From Clostridiales bacterium (GTDB lineage: Bacteria; Bacillota_A; Clostridia; Oscillospirales; Oscillospiraceae), in contig JALFGI010000098.1 of assembly GCA_022777455.1 (NCBI GenBank), forward strand, positions 1-5,200: a stretch of DNA of 5,200 nt. Reading direction: 5' to 3'. The position numbers and the translations under genes are program-made. The notes below the pieces were generated by a model. It was given only the letters and a program-made list of their open reading frames with translations, was not told where the DNA came from and searched no databases. This document shows positions 1-5,200 of the stretch, in pieces (the first letter of the stretch is position 1; each line of letters opens with the position of its first letter).

Positions 1-116
1 ATGCCGCTGTCGGCAGCCTGTATCAGCAGGCGCTCTACTCCATCGCGCTGGTGCTGTTTTTGTTCATCATGCTCATCAATGTGCTGCTGAATGTATTTGT
101 GAAGAAGGAGCGTTGA
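1..116 (+). CDS. pstC: PstC, phosphate ABC transporter permease (3' end only)
   Basis: This is the C-terminal tail of an inner-membrane permease; the rest lies upstream of the window. The reading frame starts at base 3 and gives 37 residues before the TGA at 114-116. They comprise a short loop (AAVGSLYQQALYSIA), one strongly hydrophobic segment (LVLFLFIMLINVLLNVFV) and a basic end (KKER), which matches the usual last transmembrane helix and cytoplasmic tail of PstC. The assignment rests mainly on position, because pstA follows after only 3 bases, and PstC and PstA normally pair as the two halves of the phosphate channel. The tail alone would fit many permeases. No EAA loop is visible because it would lie upstream. 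Confidence 0.88.
   Translation, partial: AAVGSLYQQALYSIALVLFLFIMLINVLLNVFVKKER
105..110 (+). promoter_or_regulatory. Ribosome binding site for pstA
   Basis: AAGGAG lies 9 bases before the GTG at 120 and inside the last codons of pstC. It decides the start of pstA: no ATG or TTG in the pstA frame is as well placed, so the GTG is taken as the initiator. The overlap with the pstC 3' end suggests translational coupling. Confidence 0.8.
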
Positions 117-119
117 ACC

Positions 120-962
120 GTGGATTTTGGAAAAAAGAGAAAGCTCTGGAATCTGGCGGTGAAGGCCGCCCTGTACATTGCCTCCGGCACCACGGCGGCG
201 CTGCTGATCTTTCTCATCGGATACATCTTCCTGAAGGGCGTTCCCTATCTGAGCTGGGACCTGCTCACCACCCAGACCAGCTACTTAAGAAATACCATCG
301 GCATCCTGCCCAATATTCTCAATACGGTGTACATCATCCTGGTGGCCATGGTCATCGTCCTGCCCCTGGGGGTGGGCGCGGCCATTTACCTGACGGAGTA
401 CGCCGAAAACAGAAGGGTCTCCGCCCTGATTGAGTTCGCCGCCGAGACCCTCACCGGCATTCCCTCCATCATTTTCGGCCTGGTGGGCATGCTGATCTTC
501 GTCCAGCTGATGGGACTGGGGGCGGGCATTCTGGCCGGCGGCCTGACATTGGTGATTATGATCCTGCCCACCATCCTGCGCACCACCCAGGAGAGCCTGA
601 AAACCGTACCCCAAGCCTACCGGGAGGGGGCTCTGGCTCTGGGGGCAGGAAAGTGGCGGATGATCCGCACCGTGGTGCTGCCCAACGCCGTGGACGGCAT
701 CGTCACCGGCTGCATCCTGGCCATCGGACGAATCACCGGCGAGTCCGCCGCCCTGCTGTTTACCGCAGGTTTCGGCCTGAAGCTGAACGGCTTTATCAAA
801 TCCCTGCGCACCTCCTCCGCCACCCTCACCGTGGCCCTGTATGTTTATGCCAGCGAGCAGGGAAAAATCGACGTGGCCTTCGCCATCGCCTTGATCCTGA
901 TGGTGCTGACCCTGATCATCAATTTCGCCGCCGGTTTTGCGGGGAAACACCTGAAACGGTGA
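120..962 (+). CDS. pstA: PstA, phosphate ABC transporter permease
   Basis: PstA is the second membrane subunit of the PstSCAB high-affinity phosphate importer and would form the channel with PstC. The 280-residue product starts with GTG and has a short basic N-terminus (KKRK). Six hydrophobic segments are visible at roughly 17-38, 63-91, 113-130, 133-155, 191-213 and 250-273, as expected for the family. The EAA loop that docks onto the ATPase is clear at 169-188 (EGALALGAGKWRMIRTVVLP), with E169, G175 and the terminal LP in place. It is followed by GRITGESAALLFTAG, a PstA-like stretch. The length is normal. pstC ends 3 bases upstream, whereas pstB is 233 bases downstream, separated by an inverted-repeat element, which is unusual for pst operons. 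PstC and PstA are homologous, but gene order and the sequence after the EAA loop favour PstA. Confidence 0.96.
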   Translation: MDFGKKRKLWNLAVKAALYIASGTTAALLIFLIGYIFLKGVPYLSWDLLTTQTSYLRNTIGILPNILNTVYIILVAMVIVLPLGVGAAIYLTEYAENRRVSALIEFAAETLTGIPSIIFGLVGMLIFVQLMGLGAGILAGGLTLVIMILPTILRTTQESLKTVPQAYREGALALGAGKWRMIRTVVLPNAVDGIVTGCILAIGRITGESAALLFTAGFGLKLNGFIKSLRTSSATLTVALYVYASEQGKIDVAFAIALILMVLTLIINFAAGFAGKHLKR

Positions 963-981
963 ATTGTCATTTATCGCACCG

Positions 982-1012
982 TTCGTAGGGCGGGGTCTTG
1001 ACCCCGCCGACC
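982..1012 (+). repeat. Left 31-base arm with nested GC-rich palindrome
   Basis: Within this arm, 989-997 (GGCGGGGTC) is the exact reverse complement of 1000-1008 (GACCCCGCC), with 2 bases between. In RNA it could fold as an 8-bp stem with a CUUG loop. The first T-run (1022-1026) begins 13 bases after the stem, so it does not look like a standard intrinsic terminator. Confidence 0.85.
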
Positions 1013-1024
1013 CGGTTCTGATTT

Positions 1025-1046
1025 TTGAATGGTACGTTGAATGGTA
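1025..1046 (+). repeat. 10-base direct repeat, 12-base period
   Basis: TTGAATGGTA occurs at 1025-1034 and again at 1037-1046, separated by CG, and TTAT follows directly. It lies in the core of the inverted-repeat element. Tandem half-sites like this can be binding sites for dimeric regulators, and PhoB/PhoP sites are also direct repeats. However, the period here is 12 rather than 11 bases and the sequence does not match a Pho box I know. Its function is unknown. Confidence 0.45.
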
Positions 1047-1126
1047 TTATTTCCGAAATGATCATCGAAAATGTCCCAAAATTGACAGTTGATTTCATTT
1101 GTCCAACCTGGCAGGTTTCGTTACCT

Positions 1127-1157
1127 GGTCGGCGGGGTCAAGACCCCGCCCTACGAA
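1127..1157 (-). repeat. Right 31-base arm with nested GC-rich palindrome
   Basis: This arm is the exact reverse complement of 982-1012. Its own palindrome pairs 1131-1139 with 1142-1150 and gives a CAAG loop. The arm ends 23 bases before the AAAAGGAG ribosome binding site of pstB, leaving the translation signal of that gene intact. Confidence 0.85.
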
Positions 1158-1180
1158 ATGAATGCGGCAAGCATGACGAT

Positions 1181-1188
1181 AAAAGGAG
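1181..1188 (+). promoter_or_regulatory. Ribosome binding site for pstB
   Basis: AAAAGGAG lies 7 bases before the ATG at 1196. It settles the start of pstB against a longer in-frame reading from TTG at 1025, which would run through the repeat element and add 57 residues with no PstB character. Confidence 0.88.
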
Positions 1189-1195
1189 CAAATCA

Positions 1196-1951
1196 ATGGA
1201 ACCGATCATCGAAATATCCAATCTGAATCTATGGTATGGGGAGAAGCAGGCCCTGCGGGATGTGCGGGCTTCCATCCCGGCCCATGAGATCACCGCCCTG
1301 ATCGGGCCCTCCGGCTGCGGCAAGTCCACCTTCCTGAAAACCCTGAACCGGATGCAGGACCTGGTGCCCGGGGTGAAGATCCAGGGGCAGGTGCTCTATG
1401 AAGGTCAGGACATCTACGCCCCGGGGGTGGATGTGACCTGGCTGCGCAAGCGCATCGGCATGGTGTTCCAGAAGGCCAATCCCTTCCCCATGAGCATTTA
1501 CGACAACATCGCCTACGGCCCCCGGACCCACGGCATCAAGGGCAAGGCCAAGCTGGACGAGATCGTGGAGCGCTCCCTGCGGGACGCCGCCATCTGGGAC
1601 GAGGTGAAGGATCGGCTCAAATCCTCCGCCCTGGGCCTTTCCGGCGGCCAGCAGCAGCGGCTGTGCATTGCCCGGGCCCTGGCGGTGGAGCCGGATGTGC
1701 TGCTGATGGACGAATCCACCTCCGCCCTGGACCCCATCTCCACGGGGAAAATCGAGGACCTGGCGGTGCAGCTGAAAGAGAAGTACACGGTGATTATGGT
1801 CACCCACAACATGCAGCAGGCTGCCAGAATTTCCGACAACTGCGCCTTCTTCCTCCTGGGAGAGCTGGTGGAATGGGGAAAGACCGACCTTCTCTTTTCC
1901 AATCCCGCGGACAGACGGACGGAGGACTATATTACGGGGAGGTTTGGATAA
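1196..1951 (+). CDS. pstB: PstB, phosphate ABC transporter ATPase
   Basis: PstB hydrolyses ATP on the cytoplasmic face to drive phosphate import through PstC/PstA. The 251-residue product has the normal family length and all nucleotide-binding elements: Walker [10 protein letters not shown] at 37-45, Q-loop Q92, signature LSGGQ at 148-152, Walker B LLMDE at 169-173 with catalytic E173, D-loop SALD at 176-179, and H-loop H204. PstB-typical stretches are present, including [11 protein letters not shown] near the start, KTLNRMQDL after Walker [20 protein letters not shown] around the Q-loop, and [10 protein letters not shown] at the end. Residue 174 is Ser where nearly all ABC ATPases carry Pro (DES rather than DEP). 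The stop TAA shares its last base with the ATG of phoU, so the two are probably translationally coupled. The in-frame upstream extension is rejected on ribosome-binding-site and homology grounds. Confidence 0.97.
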   Translation: MEPIIEISNLNLWYGEKQALRDVRASIPAHEITALIGPSGCGKSTFLKTLNRMQDLVPGVKIQGQVLYEGQDIYAPGVDVTWLRKRIGMVFQKANPFPMSIYDNIAYGPRTHGIKGKAKLDEIVERSLRDAAIWDEVKDRLKSSALGLSGGQQQRLCIARALAVEPDVLLMDESTSALDPISTGKIEDLAVQLKEKYTVIMVTHNMQQAARISDNCAFFLLGELVEWGKTDLLFSNPADRRTEDYITGRFG

Positions 1952-2634
1952 TGCGTTCCAAATTTGACATGCAGCTGGAAGGGCTGAAACAGGAAATGAC
2001 CACCATGGGAATGCTCTGCGAGAATTCCATCGCCAAGGCATCCCACGCCCTTTTGAACGCCGACCTGGCCCTGGCCAGAGAGCTGCCGGAGGGGCTGAAT
2101 CAGATCACCCAGAAGGAGCGGGACATCGAAGCCATCTGCCTGCGGCTCCTGCTGCACCAGCAGCCCGTGGCCCGGGACCTGCGCACCGTGTCCTCCGCCC
2201 TGAAGATGGTCACCGATGCCCAGCGGATCGGCACCCAGTCGGCGGACATCAGCGAAATCGTGGCTCTGGGCAACATTCGATCCATCCCGGAGGGACTGCC
2301 CATGCGGGACATGGCCACCGCCGTGGTGCGGATGGTGACGGACAGCATCGATGCCTTTGTAAGACAGGATGGAAAAATCGCTCGATCTGTGATAGAATAT
2401 GATGATGTGGTGGACGGTTATTTCAACACCGTCAAAGCGGATGTGATTGCCCTGCTGAAGCAGCCGAAGGAAAGCGGGGAAGCACTGGTGGACCTGCTGA
2501 TGATCGCCAAGTACTACGAGCGGATCGGCGATCACGCGGTGAACATTGCCAAATGGGTGCTCTTCTCCCTCACCGGCAATCTGGAAATCCACGAAGCCTA
2601 TTACGAAGAAGGCGGACACGTCAGCGAGAAATGA
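1951..2634 (+). CDS. phoU: PhoU, phosphate signalling and transport adaptor
   Basis: PhoU is a cytoplasmic helical protein that in studied bacteria connects PstB activity to PhoR and keeps the Pho response off when phosphate is plentiful. The 227-residue product fits the family's two tandem three-helix bundles, roughly 1-110 and 115-220. LRTVSSALKMVTDAQRIG (77-94) marks the first bundle and LLMIAKYYERIGDHAVNIAK (182-201) the second. The second carries the intact ExxxD metal motif, E190 to D194. At the matching place the first reads QRIGT (91-95), so both acidic residues are gone, although D89 and D99 remain nearby. The start is the ATG of TAATG, with GGGGAGG at 1936-1942 as ribosome binding site. 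Its place between pstB and the two-component genes fits its adaptor role. Confidence 0.95.
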   Translation: MRSKFDMQLEGLKQEMTTMGMLCENSIAKASHALLNADLALARELPEGLNQITQKERDIEAICLRLLLHQQPVARDLRTVSSALKMVTDAQRIGTQSADISEIVALGNIRSIPEGLPMRDMATAVVRMVTDSIDAFVRQDGKIARSVIEYDDVVDGYFNTVKADVIALLKQPKESGEALVDLLMIAKYYERIGDHAVNIAKWVLFSLTGNLEIHEAYYEEGGHVSEK

Positions 2635-2644
2635 GGAAGCGATT

Positions 2645-3319
2645 ATGATCTATTGTGTGGAAGACGACGACAGCATCCGGGAACTGATGCTCTATGCCCT
2701 GCGGGCGTCAAACTACAGTGCGACGGGCCTGCCGGATGCGGGCGCTTTCTGGCAGGCCCTGCGGCGGGAAAAGCCGGAGCTGGTGCTGCTGGACGTGATG
2801 CTGCCCGACGAGGACGGCATCAGCATCCTGAAAAAGCTCCGCAGCGCCCCGGCCTCGGCGGACATTCCCGTGATCATGGCCACCGCCAAGGGGACGGAAT
2901 TCGACAAGGTGATCGGCCTGGACCTGGGGGCTGACGACTACCTGGCCAAGCCCTTCGGCATGATGGAAATGGTGGCCCGGGTGAAGGCGGTGCTGCGCCG
3001 GGTCGGCCACACCGTTGTGTCTCCGGTGCTTTCCTGCAAAAATATCCAGATGAACGAGGCCTCCCACCGGGTCAGCGTGGATGGAAAAACCGTGGACCTG
3101 ACGGTGAAGGAATATGAGCTTCTGCGGCTCTTTTTGAAGAATCCCGGGTTGGCATTCACCCGGGAAAATCTGCTTTCTTCCATCTGGGAAAGTGAATTCC
3201 AGGGGGAGACCCGGACGGTGGATGTGCACATCGCCACCCTGCGCACCAAGCTGGGTACGGCGGGGGAGGCCATCCGAACCGTGCGGGGCGTGGGCTATCG
3301 ATTGGAGGAAAATCCGTGA
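2645..3319 (+). CDS. phoB: PhoB/PhoP-type response regulator (OmpR family)
   Basis: This is a DNA-binding response regulator, expected to be phosphorylated by the adjacent kinase and to activate phosphate-starvation genes, probably including this operon. The 224-residue product has a receiver domain at about 1-118: acidic pocket E6/D7/D8, phosphoacceptor D50 in LLDVMLPDEDG, switch T80, and K102 in AKPF. A winged-helix domain covers about 128-221 and shows the family pattern LTVKEYELLRLFLKNPG (152-168), the recognition helix region RTVDVHIATLRTKL (190-203) and the closing VRGVGYRLEE. The residue before T80 is Ala (IMATAKG) where Leu is most common, a mild variation. The ribosome binding site GAGGAAG (2633-2639) overlaps the phoU stop codon, and the gene's own stop overlaps the kinase start. 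The name phoB follows context; Bacillus workers would call it phoP. Confidence 0.94.
   Translation: MIYCVEDDDSIRELMLYALRASNYSATGLPDAGAFWQALRREKPELVLLDVMLPDEDGISILKKLRSAPASADIPVIMATAKGTEFDKVIGLDLGADDYLAKPFGMMEMVARVKAVLRRVGHTVVSPVLSCKNIQMNEASHRVSVDGKTVDLTVKEYELLRLFLKNPGLAFTRENLLSSIWESEFQGETRTVDVHIATLRTKLGTAGEAIRTVRGVGYRLEENP
3304..3308 (+). promoter_or_regulatory. Ribosome binding site for phoR
   Basis: GGAGG lies 7 bases before the GTG at 3316, inside the last codons of the response regulator gene. It supports the GTG that overlaps the regulator's TGA (GTGA) as the initiator, implying coupled synthesis of regulator and kinase. Confidence 0.8.
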
Positions 3320-4971
3320 CAAAGAGAATTTTCAAAGCCATCTGCGCAGCGTCGCTGGGTGTCTTTGTGGTGACCATGCTGCTGATCATGGGTGTTTTGT
3401 ACAACTATTTTTCTTCGGTGCAGCAACAGCAGCTGAAGGCCCAGACCGCTCTGGCCGTCCGGGGCGTGGAGCAGCAGGGCATGGACTATTTTCAGGGGCT
3501 GGAGGCGGAGGATCTGCGCATCACCTGGATCGGGGCGGGGGGCGACGTGCTCTATGACAGCGTCACCGACTCCGGTTCCATGGAGAACCACCTCCAGCGG
3601 GAGGAGATCCGTCAGGCGCTGGCAGAGGGGTTTGGCGAGAGCTCCCGGTATTCTTCCACGCTGATGAAGCAGTACCTCTACTCCGCCCGGCGGCTCAGCG
3701 ACGGCACGGTGCTCCGGCTTTCCATCTCCCACAACACCATTTTGGTGCTGCTTCTGGGAATGCTCCAGCCGATTCTGATTGTGATTGCGGTGGCGCTGGT
3801 GCTGTCCTTCCTGCTGGCCAGCCGACTTTCCAAGCGAATCGTGGAACCCATGAACAAGCTGAATCTGGATGAGCCTCTGGAAAACGAGGGCTACGACGAG
3901 CTGTCCCCCCTGCTTCGCCGGATTTACAGCCAGCAGCAGCATCTGAAGGCCCAGGAGGCTACCCTGGCCCGGAAGCAGAATGAGCTGGATGCCATTGTGG
4001 GCCACCTGGAGGAGGGCATGATTCTTTTGGATCAGGACTGCAAGGTGATCACCGCCAACCAGTCCGCCCTGCACCTGATGGATGTGCGCAATCCCAAGGT
4101 GGCGGGCATCAGCCTGCTGTCCCTGAACCGGAACCTGGAGCTCCAGGAGGCGGTGCGCCAGGCCATGGAGGGCAGCTCCGTCACGAAAAAAACCACCATG
4201 CACGGCAGAACCATCCGGATTCAGGCTGCCGCCGTGGGCCGGGAACAGGAGATGTCCGGCGTGGCGGTGGTGCTCTTCGACATCACCCAGTCCGAACAGG
4301 CGGAGCAGCGCCGCCGGGAATTCACCGCCAATGTGTCCCACGAGCTGAAAACCCCGCTGCAGTCCATCTCCGGCTATTCCGAGCTGATGAAATGCGGCAT
4401 GACAAAGCCCGAAGATGTGCAGCCCTTCGCCCAGCGTATTTATTCCGAAACCCAGCGGCTGATCAGCCTGGTGGAGGACATCATCAACCTGTCCCACCTG
4501 GACGAGGGGGACAGCTACGACTGGAAGCAGGTGGACTTGTTTGCCGCTGCCCGGGAGGTGGTGGGAAGCCTGAGGGATGTGGCCGCCGGAAAAGGCGTGG
4601 CGCTGACCCTGGAAGGAAACGCCGCCATGATCCGGGGCATCCCGGAGCTGGTGCGTCAGGTGATTTACAACCTGTGCGACAATGCCATCAAGTATAACCG
4701 CCCCGACGGCAGCGTCACCGTCACCGTCTCCCAGGAGGACGGCTGCGCCCTGCTGACCGTGAAGGATACGGGCATCGGCATCCCGGAGGGGGAGCAGGAT
4801 CGGATTTTCGAGCGCTTCTACCGGGTGGACAAGAGCCGCTCCAAAGAGGTGGGCGGCACCGGCCTGGGGCTTAGCATCGTCAAGCACGCAGCCCTGCTCC
4901 ACAACGCCAAAATCCAGGTGGACAGCCGCCTGGGGGAGGGAACCACCATTCGCGTCCGGTTTCCGAAATAA
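3316..4971 (+). CDS. phoR: PhoR-type membrane sensor histidine kinase
   Basis: This two-component sensor kinase is expected to phosphorylate the neighbouring regulator when PstSCAB/PhoU report low phosphate. The 551 residues read in order: membrane helix 1 at about 6-30, an extracytoplasmic region of about 110 residues (32-141), membrane helix 2 at about 142-168, a HAMP-like linker (about 169-212, with RIVEP), a helical connector rich in Gln, a PAS domain (about 224-328, ELDAIVGHLEEGMILLD onward), and the kinase core. The core has the H-box FTANVSHELKTPLQ with H342, N-box NLCDNAIKYN with N452 and N456, G1 DTGIGIP (484-490), F-box RIFERFYRVDKSRS (496-509) and G2 GGTGLGLSI (513-521). All are intact, so it should be active. 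Architecture and length match Firmicutes PhoR; WalK has a similar layout, but the pst-phoU context favours PhoR. The outer domain has no motif I can tie to a ligand. It starts with GTG and is the last gene of the operon. Confidence 0.94.
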   Translation: MTKRIFKAICAASLGVFVVTMLLIMGVLYNYFSSVQQQQLKAQTALAVRGVEQQGMDYFQGLEAEDLRITWIGAGGDVLYDSVTDSGSMENHLQREEIRQALAEGFGESSRYSSTLMKQYLYSARRLSDGTVLRLSISHNTILVLLLGMLQPILIVIAVALVLSFLLASRLSKRIVEPMNKLNLDEPLENEGYDELSPLLRRIYSQQQHLKAQEATLARKQNELDAIVGHLEEGMILLDQDCKVITANQSALHLMDVRNPKVAGISLLSLNRNLELQEAVRQAMEGSSVTKKTTMHGRTIRIQAAAVGREQEMSGVAVVLFDITQSEQAEQRRREFTANVSHELKTPLQSISGYSELMKCGMTKPEDVQPFAQRIYSETQRLISLVEDIINLSHLDEGDSYDWKQVDLFAAAREVVGSLRDVAAGKGVALTLEGNAAMIRGIPELVRQVIYNLCDNAIKYNRPDGSVTVTVSQEDGCALLTVKDTGIGIPEGEQDRIFERFYRVDKSRSKEVGGTGLGLSIVKHAALLHNAKIQVDSRLGEGTTIRVRFPK

Positions 4972-4979
4972 GTGAACTG

Positions 4980-5015
4980 ACCCGCAGAACGACACCGTCC
5001 TGCGGGTTTGTTTTT
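4980..5015 (+). terminator. Intrinsic terminator of the pst-pho operon
   Basis: An 8-bp GC-rich stem pairs 4980-4987 (ACCCGCAG) with 5000-5007 (CTGCGGGT). After one A/C mismatch, 3 more pairs follow (4989-4991 with 4996-4998), capped by an ACAC loop. The stem runs straight into TTTGTTTTT. It begins 8 bases after the phoR stop, as expected for a Rho-independent terminator ending the operon. Confidence 0.9.
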
Positions 5016-5078
5016 GAGAATGGGGATTGGATTATGTAAAACGTAAAGTGTAATTTGGTGGGCAGATACGGCAGCGCC
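5016..5078. other. Short intergenic spacer without a gene
   Basis: This AT-richer stretch between the terminator and the next repeat has no ORF or convincing promoter. The only pattern is GTAAA at 5036-5040 and 5043-5047 followed by GTAA at 5050-5053, a 7-base period whose meaning I cannot assign. Confidence 0.5.
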
Positions 5079-5200
5079 CCTTGGCTCTCCCTTTGGGAGA
5101 GCTGTCAGCCGAACAGGCTGACTGAGAGGGTACCGCAGTTAGATAATAGCAGCCGAAATCACGCCATGCTGGCCCTCTCAGTCTGCCCCATAGGGGCAGC
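5079..5200. repeat. Structured intergenic repeat with stacked hairpins (runs off window)
   Basis: Three perfect hairpins are visible: 5084-5091 with 5095-5102 (8 bp, TTT loop), 5104-5110 with 5116-5122 (7 bp, GAACA loop), and 5183-5189 with 5193-5199 (7 bp, ATA loop). In addition, 5120-5130 (GACTGAGAGGG) is the exact reverse complement of 5173-5183, so the right part begins an inverted version of the left. This suggests a mirror-symmetric element whose right end lies beyond 5200. I recall repeats of this kind (CTCCC-TTT-GGGAG, then ACTGAGAGGG) as abundant in gut Clostridia genomes, but did not search. No protein is encoded. It may be a non-autonomous mobile element or a REP-like repeat. Confidence 0.75.

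Larger units (their letters stand above)
982..1157. mobile_element. Inverted-repeat element (MITE-like or paired palindromic repeat) between pstA and pstB
   Basis: Bases 982-1012 and 1127-1157 are perfect 31-base reverse complements, enclosing a 114-base AT-richer core with no plausible gene. Past one mismatch (1013/1126) three more pairs follow on the inner side (1014-1016 with 1123-1125). Terminal inverted repeats, small size and lack of coding capacity fit a MITE, but a pair of GC-rich palindromic repeats inserted in opposite orientation (REP/BIME type) fits equally well. No target-site duplication is visible in the flanks. I recall GTAGGGCGGG-type repeats scattered through Oscillospiraceae genomes; that is memory, not a search result. 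Without it the pstA-pstB gap would be about 57 bases, so it probably inserted into an intact operon just upstream of the pstB ribosome binding site. Confidence 0.75.

Noticed and set aside
989..1026. Left-arm hairpin plus T-run as an intrinsic terminator after pstA
   Set aside because: The T-run begins 13 bases after the stem rather than at its foot, and the same palindrome recurs in the right arm as part of the repeat. Partial termination cannot be excluded, but the sequence does not show a proper terminator.
1082..1087. TTGACA as the -35 box of an internal promoter for pstB
   Set aside because: No TATAAT-like sequence occurs 16-18 bases downstream; that place reads CCAACCTGG.
970..1183. 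Outer 7-base inverted match TTTATCG / CGATAAA extending the element
   Set aside because: The intervening flanks are of unequal length (5 and 19 bases) and do not pair, so it is probably chance.
1025..1195. In-frame upstream extension of pstB from a TTG, adding 57 residues
   Set aside because: It runs through the repeat element, has no ribosome binding site, and the added residues do not resemble PstB. The ATG at 1196 has a strong, well-spaced AAAAGGAG.
3295..4995. Long minus-strand reading frame opposite phoR
   Set aside because: It is a GC-codon shadow: the protein is rich in His, Gln and Gly with no domain, while the + strand encodes a full histidine kinase.
5079..5200. CRISPR array
   Set aside because: The hairpins differ from each other in sequence and there are no regularly spaced identical direct repeats or spacers.

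Overview
The window is a phosphate uptake and phosphate sensing locus from what looks like a gut-type Clostridia genome, most likely Oscillospiraceae or a relative. That placement is an inference. It rests on GC-rich coding sequence with Gram-positive style proteins, strong AAGGAG-type ribosome binding sites, and two kinds of short structured repeat that I recall from such genomes. Every gene is on the + strand.

Positions 1-962 hold the last 37 codons of pstC and a complete pstA, the two membrane subunits of the high-affinity phosphate ABC transporter. Positions 963-1195 are a 233-base gap filled mostly by a 176-base element (982-1157) with perfect 31-base inverted ends, each end itself a palindrome. 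After it come pstB (ATPase, 1196-1951), phoU (1951-2634), an OmpR/PhoB-type response regulator (2645-3319) and a PhoR-type PAS-containing histidine kinase (3316-4971). The last four genes are tightly packed: TAATG at pstB/phoU, 10 bases at phoU/phoB, GTGA at phoB/phoR. An intrinsic terminator (4980-5015) closes the operon. A second structured repeat starts near 5079 and runs off the end of the window.

Taken together, PstC and PstA form the channel (with PstS presumably upstream, outside the window) and PstB powers it. PhoU links transporter state to the kinase PhoR, and PhoR phosphorylates the regulator that would activate the operon under phosphate limitation. Having transporter, signalling adaptor and two-component system in one run suggests a self-contained autoregulated module.

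I see no undescribed biological system here. The points most worth a second look are the inverted-repeat element that splits pstA from pstB inside the operon, the loss of both acidic residues in the first ExxxD metal motif of PhoU, an unusual DES in the Walker B region of PstB, and the structured repeat after the terminator.
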